Part shown: piece by piece, positions 39,498 to 50,224 of the stretch | Layout: the number at the start of each line of letters is the position of its first letter | Position numbering within the stretch: the stretch's first letter is position 1 | Origin: Pseudomonas sp. CC6-YY-74 | Lineage (GTDB): Bacteria; Pseudomonadota; Gammaproteobacteria; Pseudomonadales; Pseudomonadaceae | NCBI RefSeq assembly: GCF_002025205.1 | Contig: NZ_CP019947.1 | Coordinates: 1,061,501-1,125,500, forward strand | Direction: 5' to 3' | DNA length: 64,000 nt | Program-made: the position numbers and the translations under genes | The notes under the pieces: generated by a model | Databases searched by the model: none | What the model saw: only the letters and a program-made list of their open reading frames with translations | What the model was told of the DNA's origin: nothing

Positions 39498-41758
39498 TTA
39501 GCCGGTCAGCGTCAGTACCGCTTGCGGCTGTTCTGCCGGTTCGGCTACACCGGCGAGGAATTCATCGCCCCAGCGACGGATGTCGTTGTAGTTGACGATA
39601 TCGAACAGTTCGCGCAGGCGCGCCTGAGCTTCGGTCTTGGGCATGTTCAGCGCCAGGTAGCAGACTTGCGCCAGATCCGCGGTGTCGTGCGGATTGGTCA
39701 GCAGCGCGCCCTTGAGCTCGGCGGCGGCGCCAGCGAACTCCGAGAGTGCCAGCACGCCATGGCCTTCGAGCAGGCCCTGGGTGGCGACGAACTCCTTGGC
39801 CACCAGGTTGAGGCCGTCGCGCAGTGGGGTGATCCACATGACGTCGGCCATGGCGTACCAGGCCACCACTTGATCGAACGGGAAACTGCGGAAGAAGAAC
39901 TGTACTGGGGTCCAGCCGATGTGGGCGAAGCGTCCGTTGATGCGGCCTACGGCTTGCTCGATCTGCGCTTGCAGTTCGTCATAAATGGTCATTTCGCTGG
40001 CAGCCGGTACGCAGATGCTGACCAGAGTGACCTTGCCCAGCAGCTCCGGGTTGTCCTCCAGCAGACGCTCGAAGGCCTTGAGTTTTTCCAGGATGCCCTT
40101 GGTGTAGTCGAGACGTTCCACCGAGAGGATCAGTTTCAGGCCGCTGAGTTCTTTGCGCAGGTTGGCCATCTGCTCCTGAATCTTCGGTTGCGCCAGGGCG
40201 CTGCTGATCCGCCCATATCCAGGCCGACCGGGTGTGCGCCTAGTTTGACGATGCGGCTGCCGGTGTCGACGGCGGTGGTCATGCGCTCCAGGCCCACGGC
40301 GCAGCCATAGGTGATGAAGCGCGGGGCGCAATTCTGCCGGCTAACGGTTTGCAACGGCGTCACGCCGCGTGCCACGTCAACGAAGTTCTCCACCTGACGC
40401 GGGATGTGAAAGCCGATGTAATCGCATTGCAGCAGGCTGCCGATGATCTGTTTGCGCCACGGCAGTACGTTGAACACGTCCGCAGAGGGGAAATAGGTGT
40501 GGTGGAAGAAGGCGATGCGCAGATCCGGGCGCAACTCGCGCAGATAGCCGGGCACCATCCACAGGTTGTAGTCATGCAGCCACACGATGGCCCCTTCGGC
40601 GGCTTCCAGTGCAGTGCGCTCGGCGAAGGCGCGGTTGACCTTGAGGAACACCTGCCAGTCGTCTTCGTTGAAGGTGGCGCGTTCCCAGAAGGTGTGCAGG
40701 GTCGGCCAGAAGGCTTCCTTGGAGAAGCGCTTGTAGAAGATGTCGACCTCTTCCTTGCTCAGTTTGACCCTGGCGGCCTTGAGCTTGGGGTAGCGCTCGG
40801 CGTCTACGGTGGTGTGGATGTCGAAGGTTTCATCACCTTCCTCATGCACGGCCCAGGCGACCCAGGAGCCGGGGCGACCGTCGCCGAAAAAGCTCAGCAG
40901 GGTGGGGATGATGCCGTTCGGTGAGGTCGGGCGGCGGCGTTGCAGCTTGCCGTCGACCCGGTGTTCTTCATAGGGCAGGCGGTGGTAGACCATCACCAGC
41001 TCCGACTTGCCGGGTGCCGCGGCGATACGCCGTTCGGCGGCGATACCGTGCTCGCCGAGGTAACCGAAGTGGGCGAACGCCTGGAGAATGCCGCCGCAAC
41101 CGGCGCGGCTGGCGTGCAGCGTCCGCGAGTGCGTCTCGGTAGCTTGCAGCAGATTGGCTTCCGAGTCGCCGACGCAGACACTGTTGAAGTCACCGTTGAG
41201 CATGCTCAGATCGTTGAAGCTGTCGCCAGCGGCCAGCACCTGGTCATTGTCCAGTTCCAGCCAGTCAACCAGGGCTTGCAGGCTGCTGCCTTTGTTGACG
41301 CCCTGAGGCAGGAAGTCGAGAAAGCGTTCGGCCGAATAGAGCAGGTCGCAGCCGAGCGATTGGGCGGCGGCCAGCAGGGCCGGATTGGCGGCCTCTTCCG
41401 GGGTGCAAAAGTAGGAGCAACGGCGCATCTGCGGCACGTCCTGGCGCTCCAGAGCGAAGCCTTCGATAGCACTGGCAACCTGGCTCTCGCCGGGCCAGAG
41501 CGCATCGACCATGCTTTGCAGCGGCTGGATTGGCTGCAGGGTGTCGCCGTGGGTAAAGCTGGCGCCGACATCGGAGATGATGAAGTCCGGCTGTGGCAGG
41601 GTTGGGTCGGCCAGCAGGGGCAGTACCGACTCCAGGCTGCGGCCGGTGACGTAGGCTAGTTGGATTTCCGGGTGGGCGGCGATGATTTGATAAAGGCTTA
41701 AACGATCCTCGGGGTCACCGGCGAGAAAGGTTCCATCGAGATCGGTGGCAAGTAACAT
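39498..41758 (-). pseudogene. ggpPS: Glucosylglycerol-phosphate synthase/phosphatase, frameshifted
   Basis: A two-domain enzyme for the osmolyte glucosylglycerol. The N-terminal HAD phosphatase starts MLLATDLDGTFLAGDPEDR and has GDSFNDLSML near 190; the C-terminal GT20 synthase includes WLHDYNLWMVPGYLR, FFHHTYFPSADVF and LSVERLDYTKGI. The frame shifts near 40213 within VGLDMG(R)ISSALAQ, where one C is missing. With one base added, the length is about 753 residues, as expected. ATG 41758 has AGGAG nine bases upstream. It cannot make the full enzyme as read. Confidence 0.85.
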
Positions 41759-41856
41759 GCGCAGTCTCCTATGCAGTTGACGCGCCGACATGGGCCGACG
41801 TGCAAAGTGTTGGGTGGACTCGCCTCACGGCGGTCACCTCTTTTGGTGGGCAGAAG

Positions 41857-43131
41857 CTAGTTGGTCCGCTCCAGCGCTGATTCGGTGGTGGGCTCCTCGC
41901 TGACGTCGTGCGACGGCGGTGCATCGGGCATCAGTTCCAGCACGGTATGGCTGGTGCGCAGCATCGGCATGAAGTGCGCATGCGGCTCGCTGACCAAGTC
42001 AGTGACGTGGCGCAAGCGGTAGAAGGTATAAGCCGCGAGCACGCCGAGGGTGGCGGCGAAGTACAGTGGCAGCGCCTGGGCACCCAGGTGCTGCATGAGC
42101 AAGCCGGCCAGTAGTGGCCCACAGACAGAACCAATACCATTAACCATCAGTAGACTGCTGGATCCGGCGAGAATTTCATCGGGGTGCAACTGGTCGATCA
42201 GCTGCGCCACGGCGATCGGGTAAATGGCGAAGGCCAGGCCGCCCCAGACGAAGATCAGTCCGAGCAACAGGCGTCCGGCTGGCAATACGCTCATCAGCAG
42301 GGCCACGGCTACCGATAGCGCCACTACCCAGAGCAGCACCAGGCGGCGGTCATGTTTGTCGGAATAAATACCGATCGGCCATTGCAGTAAGGCGCCGCCG
42401 AGAATCGCAGTGCTCATCAACAGACCAACGCCGGTGGCATCGAAGCCGTTGAGGCTGGCATACACCGGGGCCATGGCCCAGAACGCGCTCAAGGCCAGGC
42501 CCGATAGCCCCGCGGCGGCAATTGCCACGGGTGCGATACTGACGATCTGGCGCAGGTTGGTGTGCAGGGTTTCAGGGACGCTGGGCTGAATCTGGCGGGT
42601 CAGGGTGATTGGCATCAGCGCCATGCTGATCAAGATAGCGGCGAGCACGAAGAGTGTGAACTCGCTGGGGTCGGCCAGGTTGAGCAGTTGCTGCGCCGCC
42701 GCCAGCGCGCCGAGATTCACCACCATATACAGGGCGAACACCTGGCCGCGTTTGCCGTCGGGCACCTGAGCGTTGAGCCAGCTCTCGATCACCATGTACA
42801 GGCCGACCAGCGCCAGGCCATAGAGCACGCGCAAACCCAGCCAGACCCAGGGGTTGATGATCAGGACGTGGAGTAGGGCGGTGATGGCAGCCAGCGCGGC
42901 ACAAAAGGCAAACACACGAATATGCCCAACGCGACGAACCAGCGGAATCGCTAGCCAGGTGCCAAGGAGAAAACCGACGAAGTACCCGGACATGATCAGT
43001 CCGAGCATCCCGGTGGAGTAGCCTTCGGCGACGCCACGCAGGGTCAGTAGGGTGTTGAGCAGGCCATTGCCGAGGAGGAGTAAAGCAACCCCACCGAGCA
43101 ATGAGCTGATAGGGGCAATCAGGGACCACAT
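41857..43131 (-). CDS. MFS transporter (YcaD-like)
   Basis: A 424-residue major facilitator protein with about 12 membrane segments. The N-half loop GTWLAIPLVRRVGHIRVFAF and the SWLNAQVPDGKRGQVFALYM segment place it with YcaD-type carriers of unknown substrate. The C-terminal tail is acidic and cytoplasmic. It lies 98 bases upstream of ggpPS on the same strand, so it could share its regulation, perhaps in osmoadaptation (inference). Confidence 0.87.
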   Translation of the reverse strand: MWSLIAPISSLLGGVALLLLGNGLLNTLLTLRGVAEGYSTGMLGLIMSGYFVGFLLGTWLAIPLVRRVGHIRVFAFCAALAAITALLHVLIINPWVWLGLRVLYGLALVGLYMVIESWLNAQVPDGKRGQVFALYMVVNLGALAAAQQLLNLADPSEFTLFVLAAILISMALMPITLTRQIQPSVPETLHTNLRQIVSIAPVAIAAAGLSGLALSAFWAMAPVYASLNGFDATGVGLLMSTAILGGALLQWPIGIYSDKHDRRLVLLWVVALSVAVALLMSVLPAGRLLLGLIFVWGGLAFAIYPIAVAQLIDQLHPDEILAGSSSLLMVNGIGSVCGPLLAGLLMQHLGAQALPLYFAATLGVLAAYTFYRLRHVTDLVSEPHAHFMPMLRTSHTVLELMPDAPPSHDVSEEPTTESALERTN

Positions 43132-43262
43132 GGCGATCTACCCTAGGGGACTATGGCTTTGATAGCAAGCAGGAAGCGCGCCATGGTTTTTAAGGCATGC
43201 TTCTAATCTGTTGATTTATATATATAAAATAGTCTGACAGGCGGTTGCTGGCTTTTCTATTG

Positions 43263-43295
43263 GCAGAACCCGCACCATCCCGGTGCGGGTTCTGC
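43263..43295 (-). terminator. Strong hairpin after the DUF2254 gene
   Basis: A perfect 14-bp stem (GCAGAACCCGCACC/GGTGCGGGTTCTGC) with a five-base loop touches the stop codon of the gene at 43296. No T tract follows, so it may act as an mRNA end-stabiliser rather than a classic terminator. Confidence 0.55.
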
Positions 43296-44633
43296 TCAGC
43301 GTTGCTCGAGCTGCAGCGGCGCTAGCGCTGGCGGTGAGAGCCCGGCGACCTTGTTGAAGCGTTCGATCATGTCATTCAGCTCCTGGCGGTCGCGTCGAAT
43401 GGCAATATGCCGGTCGGCTGTTTCCACGACACTGCGTGCGTGCGTGATCAGCTCGGCTTGGTGCTGGGCGCGAGGGTTTTGGAACATCAGGTTCTTGAAC
43501 GCCTCTAGCAGGTTGGTCAGTACCTGTGGGTCGCTGCTGCCATAGGTGCGTATCGGGCCGAAAATCTGCTGGAGCAGTTGGTCCAGCGATAGTTCGAAGA
43601 AAAATACACGGGGGGCTTCGTCCGCCAGCGGCGCGCAGTCCAGGTCGGGCAACTGCAAGCGCTTGCAGAACAGCACGCTGAGCATGTCGATAGCGGTAAT
43701 GGCGGTGCATGGATCGTTGATGCCGGGGCTCAGGGCTTTCACCGCAATTTCGGAAATTTGCTGGCAACCAAATACGTAATGCGTGCTGGCGTATTGCTCG
43801 ACGAAGAAGTCGAAGCAATCGAGCAGTTGCTGGCACAGTTCGTCGTCAACTTTTCGCTCGAGTTTGAGCAGCGGGTGGCCGGGCATGACGAAAAAGCCGC
43901 GATGGATCAGCACGGTCATGCGCAGGTCATTGTCTACCAGCAGCCGGTTGAGGGTGTGGATATTGAACGTCTTGAAATAACCGCTGCGTTGCGCATTGAC
44001 CACCACCCACCCTTGGTCTGCCGGCCAGGCAGGCAGCTCGCTGGCGTCGAGCAGTTTGTCCACGCGGCTGGTGAGCTTCTCAAGAGTGGTGGCGTAAAGG
44101 TTGTTGAGGATGTATTCGACTTGGATCGATTGCGAGATGGAACGGATGAAGTGCACGAACAGACCCAGACAGGCGATAGCCAGCCCCAGCGTAATCAGCA
44201 CGCCAAGGCTGGGGGCCTGATATTGCTCGGTCTGCTCGATGGTGGTGATCAACAGCAGGGCGTAGAGGATGGTGCCGAGGTAAAAGCCCAGGGTCTTCTG
44301 GTGACTCTTGCTGCTGATCAGGCCTGGGATTACCCGTGGCGATAGGGATGCAGAGGCATTATTGAGCACCACCATGACCATCGAAAAGCTGAACACCATC
44401 AATGTCAGGATGCCGCCGACCAGGGTGCCGAGAATCAACCGGGCATTGTCGGGGTTACGCACCAGGCCGAAGTCGAACCGCTGTTTGAGCGCCATCAGCC
44501 AGGGCTGGTATTCAATGGCCATGTTAAATATGCACACCAGTAAGAAACCCACGGCTATCAGCGTGGGGAAGAACGCCAGGCTGTGAGTGACGCGGTGGTA
44601 GGTGCGAAAGAACAGGTTGGCTGGGTGGACCAC
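43296..44633 (-). CDS. DUF2254 membrane protein
   Basis: A 445-residue protein with four membrane helices in the first 190 residues (FFPTLIAVGFLLVCIFNM; ILGTLVGGILTLMVFSFSMVM; ILYALLLITTIEQ; VLITLGLAIACLGLFVHFI). A soluble C-terminal domain follows, the DUF2254 layout. VVLNNASASLSPRVIP is a recognisable family segment. Function unknown. GTG 44633 is preferred; a TTG at 44654 would extend it seven residues, but lacks a ribosome-binding site. Confidence 0.82.
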   Translation of the reverse strand: MVHPANLFFRTYHRVTHSLAFFPTLIAVGFLLVCIFNMAIEYQPWLMALKQRFDFGLVRNPDNARLILGTLVGGILTLMVFSFSMVMVVLNNASASLSPRVIPGLISSKSHQKTLGFYLGTILYALLLITTIEQTEQYQAPSLGVLITLGLAIACLGLFVHFIRSISQSIQVEYILNNLYATTLEKLTSRVDKLLDASELPAWPADQGWVVVNAQRSGYFKTFNIHTLNRLLVDNDLRMTVLIHRGFFVMPGHPLLKLERKVDDELCQQLLDCFDFFVEQYASTHYVFGCQQISEIAVKALSPGINDPCTAITAIDMLSVLFCKRLQLPDLDCAPLADEAPRVFFFELSLDQLLQQIFGPIRTYGSSDPQVLTNLLEAFKNLMFQNPRAQHQAELITHARSVVETADRHIAIRRDRQELNDMIERFNKVAGLSPPALAPLQLEQR

Positions 44634-44838
44634 TGGTTGTCTCGTGCTGACCAAGGAGGTTGGTCAAACTATACAACTATAATCACGAGTTCCGTGGCCC
44701 CAGCTCAGCTCGTGTGAAGCCTCCGCCGACCTGGGTAGCAAGACAGCGGAATTGCTCTGGAGCGTAACGATCCTCGCAGCGAAGCGGCTACCGCTGGGTA
44801 ACCGCTGCGTCATCATGCCGGCTGGCGGCATTGAGCAA

Positions 44839-46038
44839 TTAGCTTGAGCACACTCGGGCGATTGCCTGGGCCAAGGCATCCAGGCGTTGGCTATCCAAGC
44901 CGGCGACGTTGGCCCTGCCGCTGCCGACCAGATACACGCTGTACTCCGCACGCAGGCGCTGCACCTGCTGGGGCGACAAGCCGGTGTAGGAGAACATCCC
45001 GCGTTGCACGGCAATATGGGCGAAGCGCTCGGCCAGGCCATAGGGCTGCAAGGCCTCGATCAGACCATGTCGCAGGCTGACCACCCGTTGGCGCATGCTT
45101 TCCAACTCGTTGCTCCACAGGGCCTTGAGCTCGACATCAGCGAGGATGGTGGCGACCACGGCCGCGCCGTGGGCCGGTGGCGTCGACCACAGGTTGCGGG
45201 CGATGGAGGCCAGTTGGCTGCGCACATCCAACAGTTTTTCCGCATCGGCGCTGCAAACCAGCAGGGCGCCGGTGCGCTCGCGGTAGAGGCCGAAGTTCTT
45301 CGAGCAGGAACTGGTGATCAGCAGCTCAGGCAACTCGGCCGCGAACAGGCGCACGGCCCAAGCGTCCTGCTCCAGGCCGTCGCCGAAGCCCTGGTAGGCG
45401 AAGTCGATCAACGGCAGCAGCTCGCGCGCCTTGACCACCTCCAGCACGCGGCGCCAGTCATCCTGGCCGAGGTCGAAGCCGGTCGGGTTATGGCAACAGG
45501 CGTGCAGCAGCACCACATCGCCTTGGGGCAAGTGGCTGAGCGCGGCGATCATCGCCTCGACGTTGAGCCGGTTGTCGGCGCCGACATAAGGATAGTGGCC
45601 GACGCGCAGCCCGGCCTCGGCAAAGATGGTTTCATGGATCGGCCAGGTCGGATCGCTCAGCCAGATGCCGCGGCCCGGCAGGCAGTGGCGGACAAAGTCC
45701 GCAGCCAGGCGCAGGGCACCGGTGCCGCCGGGTGTCTGGCTGGCCGCCGCGCGCTGTTGTTCCAGCAGGCGGCTGTCGGCGCCGAGCACCAGCCTGGTCA
45801 GGTGGCTGCAAAACAAGGCATCGCCGTGGCCACCGATATAGCTCTTGCTGGTTTCGCTGTCGACCAGGCGCTGCTCGGCCAGCTTTACCGCGCGCGGAAT
45901 CGGCGTCAGGCCCTGGGCGTCCTTGTACACGCCGACGCCGAGGTCGAGCTTGGCCGGGTTGCGGTCGCCACGATACGCCTCCATCAGGCCGAGAATCGGG
46001 TCGCCAGGCACCCGGGCAATCTGGGCGAAATGGCTCAC
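44839..46038 (-). CDS. phhC: Aromatic amino acid aminotransferase
   Basis: A 399-residue class I PLP aminotransferase that removes the amino group of tyrosine/phenylalanine with 2-oxoglutarate. The PLP lysine is in [17 protein letters not shown] near residue 249; [13 protein letters not shown] and [13 protein letters not shown] come before it and SGRANVAGL near 375 binds the substrate carboxylate. GTG 46038 overlaps the phhB stop by GTGA, so the two are coupled. Length matches PhhC of P. aeruginosa. Confidence 0.93.
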   Translation of the reverse strand: MSHFAQIARVPGDPILGLMEAYRGDRNPAKLDLGVGVYKDAQGLTPIPRAVKLAEQRLVDSETSKSYIGGHGDALFCSHLTRLVLGADSRLLEQQRAAASQTPGGTGALRLAADFVRHCLPGRGIWLSDPTWPIHETIFAEAGLRVGHYPYVGADNRLNVEAMIAALSHLPQGDVVLLHACCHNPTGFDLGQDDWRRVLEVVKARELLPLIDFAYQGFGDGLEQDAWAVRLFAAELPELLITSSCSKNFGLYRERTGALLVCSADAEKLLDVRSQLASIARNLWSTPPAHGAAVVATILADVELKALWSNELESMRQRVVSLRHGLIEALQPYGLAERFAHIAVQRGMFSYTGLSPQQVQRLRAEYSVYLVGSGRANVAGLDSQRLDALAQAIARVCSS

Positions 46039-46388
46039 TTGCGGCCCTCGGCGTTGCCGGCGAGGACATCGGTGCGCGCGGCCATGATGAAGTCGTTGCG
46101 GTGCAGGCCGCGCATTTCGTGGCTCCACCAGGTCACGCTGACTTTGCCCCACTCGGTGAGCAGGGCCGGGTGGTGGCCGACTTCCTCGGCGATGACGCCG
46201 ACCGCGTTGGTGAAGGCCAGGGCATGGCGGAAGTTCTTGAACAGAAACACCCGCTCCAGCTCCATGTGGTCGTCACGGACTTCGATGTTCCAGTCGGGGA
46301 TCTCGCGGATCAGCTCGGCCAGCTCCTCGTCCGAGACTTTCGGGGCGTCGGCGCGGCAGGCTTCGCATTGGGCTTGGGCAAGGCTCAT
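46035..46388 (-). CDS. phhB: Pterin-4a-carbinolamine dehydratase
   Basis: A 117-residue protein that dehydrates 4a-hydroxytetrahydrobiopterin formed by PhhA, recycling the cofactor. Hallmarks are [20 protein letters not shown], the EVGHHPAL catalytic His pair and [18 protein letters not shown]. Start ATG 46388 ([14 protein letters not shown]) has a GGAGA site upstream. Middle gene of phhABC, separated from phhA by 107 bases containing a palindromic repeat. Confidence 0.93.
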   Translation of the reverse strand: MSLAQAQCEACRADAPKVSDEELAELIREIPDWNIEVRDDHMELERVFLFKNFRHALAFTNAVGVIAEEVGHHPALLTEWGKVSVTWWSHEMRGLHRNDFIMAARTDVLAGNAEGRK

Positions 46389-46420
46389 AGGGGATTCTCC
46401 AGGGCAAAGGGTGGGCAAAG

Positions 46421-46457
46421 CGTAGGGTGGAAAACCGTGAAGCGTTTTCCGCCCCTT
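46421..46457. repeat. Extragenic palindrome in the phhA-phhB gap
   Basis: GGTGGAAAAC and GTTTTCCGCC form an imperfect inverted pair within CGTAGGGTGGAAAACCG; the CGTAGGGTGG core also occurs at 25981 and inverted at 60378-60387. Likely a Pseudomonas REP-like repeat that may stabilise or differentially expose the mRNA segments. Confidence 0.6.
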
Positions 46458-46495
46458 GGGGTAATGGTGAATAAGTCGCAAGCGGCGTCTCCAGC

Positions 46496-47284
46496 CTACG
46501 CCGCTTTCGGCGGAAATTTCGGCGCGTTCAGGCCCATTTGCATGGCCTGCTGGACCATGCCCATGATGTCCTGATGAGCCAGTTCGAACAGATGCTTGAG
46601 TTCCGGCAAGACGTAGTACAGCGGTTGCAGGATGTCGATGCGGTAAGGCGTGCGCATGGCCTCGATCGGATCGAATGGCAGGTGCTCGGCTTCCCCGGAC
46701 AGGCTGTAGACGGCTTCTTTCGGCGAGGAGAGGATGCCGCCGCCATAGATCCGGCGACCCTGGCTGGTGTCGACCAGGCCGAACTCGATGGTCAGCCAGT
46801 ACAAGCGAGCGAGGTAGACGCGCTGTTCTTTTGTGGCCTTGAGGCCGAGCTTGCCGTAGGTGTGGGTGAACTCGGCGAACCAGGGGTTGGTCAGCAACGG
46901 GCAGTGGCCGAAGATCTCGTGAAAGATGTCAGGCTCCTGCAGGTAGTCCAGTTCCTTGGGGCTGCGGATAAAGGTGGCGACCGGGAATTGCTGGCTGGCC
47001 AACAGTTCGAAGAAGGTCTGGAACGGAATCAGCGCCGGCACCCGGGCGACGCGCCAGCCGGTGGCGGCTTGCAACACCCGATTCACTTCATCGAGCTGTG
47101 GGATACGCTCATGGGGCAGGCCGAGTTGCTCGATGCCGTCCAGATACTCCTGGCAAGCGCGCCCTTCGATCACCTTGAGTTGCCGGGTGATCAGGGTGTT
47201 CCACACCTGATGCTCGGCTTCGCCGTAGTGGATAAAACCGCTTTCATCCGGTTGCCGAGCCACATACTGCGTGCTCTTCATCAC
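46496..47284 (-). CDS. phhA: Phenylalanine 4-hydroxylase
   Basis: A 262-residue non-haem iron, pterin-dependent hydroxylase that makes tyrosine. The iron ligands sit in [19 protein letters not shown] (His, His) and a later Glu (LTIEFGLVD); no regulatory ACT domain, as usual for bacterial enzymes of this length. First gene of phhABC, divergent from the activator phhR. Confidence 0.95.
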   Translation of the reverse strand: MMKSTQYVARQPDESGFIHYGEAEHQVWNTLITRQLKVIEGRACQEYLDGIEQLGLPHERIPQLDEVNRVLQAATGWRVARVPALIPFQTFFELLASQQFPVATFIRSPKELDYLQEPDIFHEIFGHCPLLTNPWFAEFTHTYGKLGLKATKEQRVYLARLYWLTIEFGLVDTSQGRRIYGGGILSSPKEAVYSLSGEAEHLPFDPIEAMRTPYRIDILQPLYYVLPELKHLFELAHQDIMGMVQQAMQMGLNAPKFPPKAA

Positions 47285-47390
47285 TGCCTCCTGCTGGATC
47301 TGTCGTTGTTATATTGGACAATGGATACCCCAGGTTGTGAGGTTGCGCAGCAGTGAATGCGGCGGCGGGGAAGGGCTAAGGCGGGAATTT

Positions 47391-47408
47391 CGTAAAGAAA
47401 AGGTTACG
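47391..47408. promoter_or_regulatory. TyrR/PhhR-type operator
   Basis: CGTAAA-N6-GTTACG matches TGTAAA-N6-TTTACA in the conserved GTAA-N8-TTAC core. It lies between phhA and phhR, where PhhR should activate phhABC with phenylalanine or tyrosine. I found no clear sigma-54 -24/-12 pair. Confidence 0.65.
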
Positions 47409-47534
47409 TTGCTGGCGGCGCAGCCAATTATCGTGTTGCTGCTGGACTAATCTGTCACATATTCTTGACGAATAATAAGGCGAGTTAGTCGATTTCCGAC
47501 GCTCTGCTATCAGAAAATGTGCTCAGGGCCTGCC

Positions 47535-49088
<1,554 letters not shown>

Positions 49089-49191
49089 GACGTTGCATAA
49101 TGGTTCTTGCGGATACAAATGATAACTTGCATCATTCGCCTTCAATATTCTGCCGCAGGGAGTGCCTGGCCGAACAACAAGAAGGTAAATC

Positions 49192-49782
49192 ATGCTCAAA
49201 ACGCTGCTCATCTACAGTCATCTACTCGCCACCTGCGTCGCCCTCGGTACCCTGTTGACGGCCGACCACAAGCTCTGGCGCTGGCGCCGGGATTGGTTGG
49301 ATGCGAGCCAGCGCGCCCAGTTGGCCGAGGTTCAACAGGTGGTTGGTCTGGCGCTGCTGGCCCTGTGGCTAACCGGGCTGGCGCTGGTGGCGCAGGGTTA
49401 TTTCTCTGAAGGCATGGCCTATCTGCTCAATCAGAAACTCTGGGCCAAGGGCACGGTGGTGGTGCTGTTGAGTCTCAACGGCCTGCTATTGCACCGCAAC
49501 GGGTTTCCCCTGTTGCACCAGGCTCCCTTCGTCGCCTTGCCCGGTCCGGCCCGCTTACGCCTCGGTCTGTTGGGGGCGCTGTCGATGAGTGGCTGGCTGT
49601 TCGCTGCCTTCCTCGGGGTGGCGCGGCCGTGGAACCACGGCATGCCTTATCTACATATCATGGCGGGCTTCGCCGCGCTGTTGCTGCTGGCCGCTGGCGT
49701 GGCGCTGGTCGTGGTGCGGGCTGTGGGCGAGGCCGGGCGCGTTGAGGCTGGGGCCGAGTCTTGCAAGACCTTGGCGCAATAG
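49192..49782 (+). CDS. Four-helix integral membrane protein, unknown
   Basis: A 196-residue hydrophobic protein with about four to five membrane helices (MLKTLLIYSHLLATCVALGT; VGLALLALWLTGLALVA; LRLGLLGALSMSGWLFAAFLGV; AALLLLAAGVALVVV) and conserved His residues in helix regions (YSHLLA, LHIMAG). An unnamed membrane gene also follows phhR in P. aeruginosa. Function unknown; His placement could hint at haem or metal binding, but this is a guess. Confidence 0.72.
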   Translation: MLKTLLIYSHLLATCVALGTLLTADHKLWRWRRDWLDASQRAQLAEVQQVVGLALLALWLTGLALVAQGYFSEGMAYLLNQKLWAKGTVVVLLSLNGLLLHRNGFPLLHQAPFVALPGPARLRLGLLGALSMSGWLFAAFLGVARPWNHGMPYLHIMAGFAALLLLAAGVALVVVRAVGEAGRVEAGAESCKTLAQ

Positions 49783-49877
49783 CCTGCATGCAAGTGGCTG
49801 GGGGAGACTGTAGCTGTCCGAATCCTGCGTGATCTGGATGTAAGTGGTTCTCCATTCCGCTTGCGGAGTGTTTGGGT

Positions 49878-49903
49878 AGGCGGCCTCTGGGTCGCCTTTT
49901 TTT
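49878..49903 (+). terminator. Terminator after the membrane protein gene
   Basis: GGCGGCC/GGTCGCC stem (one G-U pair) with loop TCTG, followed by seven T. Confidence 0.8.
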
Positions 49904-50224
49904 CGTATGCAATCTACCCCCGTCGAGCGTTTTGACGGCCGCTCAGTGACCCGGTTGCAGTTGCAGCGGCGCCTGGCGGCTGGTCATGCAACTGCTTTAC
50001 TTGAGAGGTTGTGGAAAACGCTCGCCTACGACCGCCTCCAGGATCCCGCTGCTGATGGCTAATATTTTCACCGCCGCTGAGACATGCTTGCAGCGCCTTT
50101 GCGGGCTGTCAGTGGAGCAAGACCATGGTTGTAGAGCGGTAATACCATGGTCGAATGGCCCTAGTAGGGGTATCTGGTGACAAAATGCCCCATAGAAAAA
50201 CAACTACTCACCGAGGTCTATCCA
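49904..50224. other. Leader and promoter region of acsA
   Basis: A 320-bp spacer with no supported gene. It ends in a GAGG ribosome-binding site eight bases before the acsA start. TGGTTGTAGAGCGGTAATACCA near 50125 contains a TGGT/ACCA inverted pair. Promoter elements are not clear enough to call. Confidence 0.45.

Noticed and set aside
43263-43295. Standard rho-independent terminator
   Set aside because: The stem is excellent but no T tract follows on the minus strand, so it is listed only as a terminator-like hairpin with low confidence.
47285-47534. Sigma-54 promoter for phhA
   Set aside because: No TGGC-N8-TTGC-like sequence with correct spacing was found on the minus strand.
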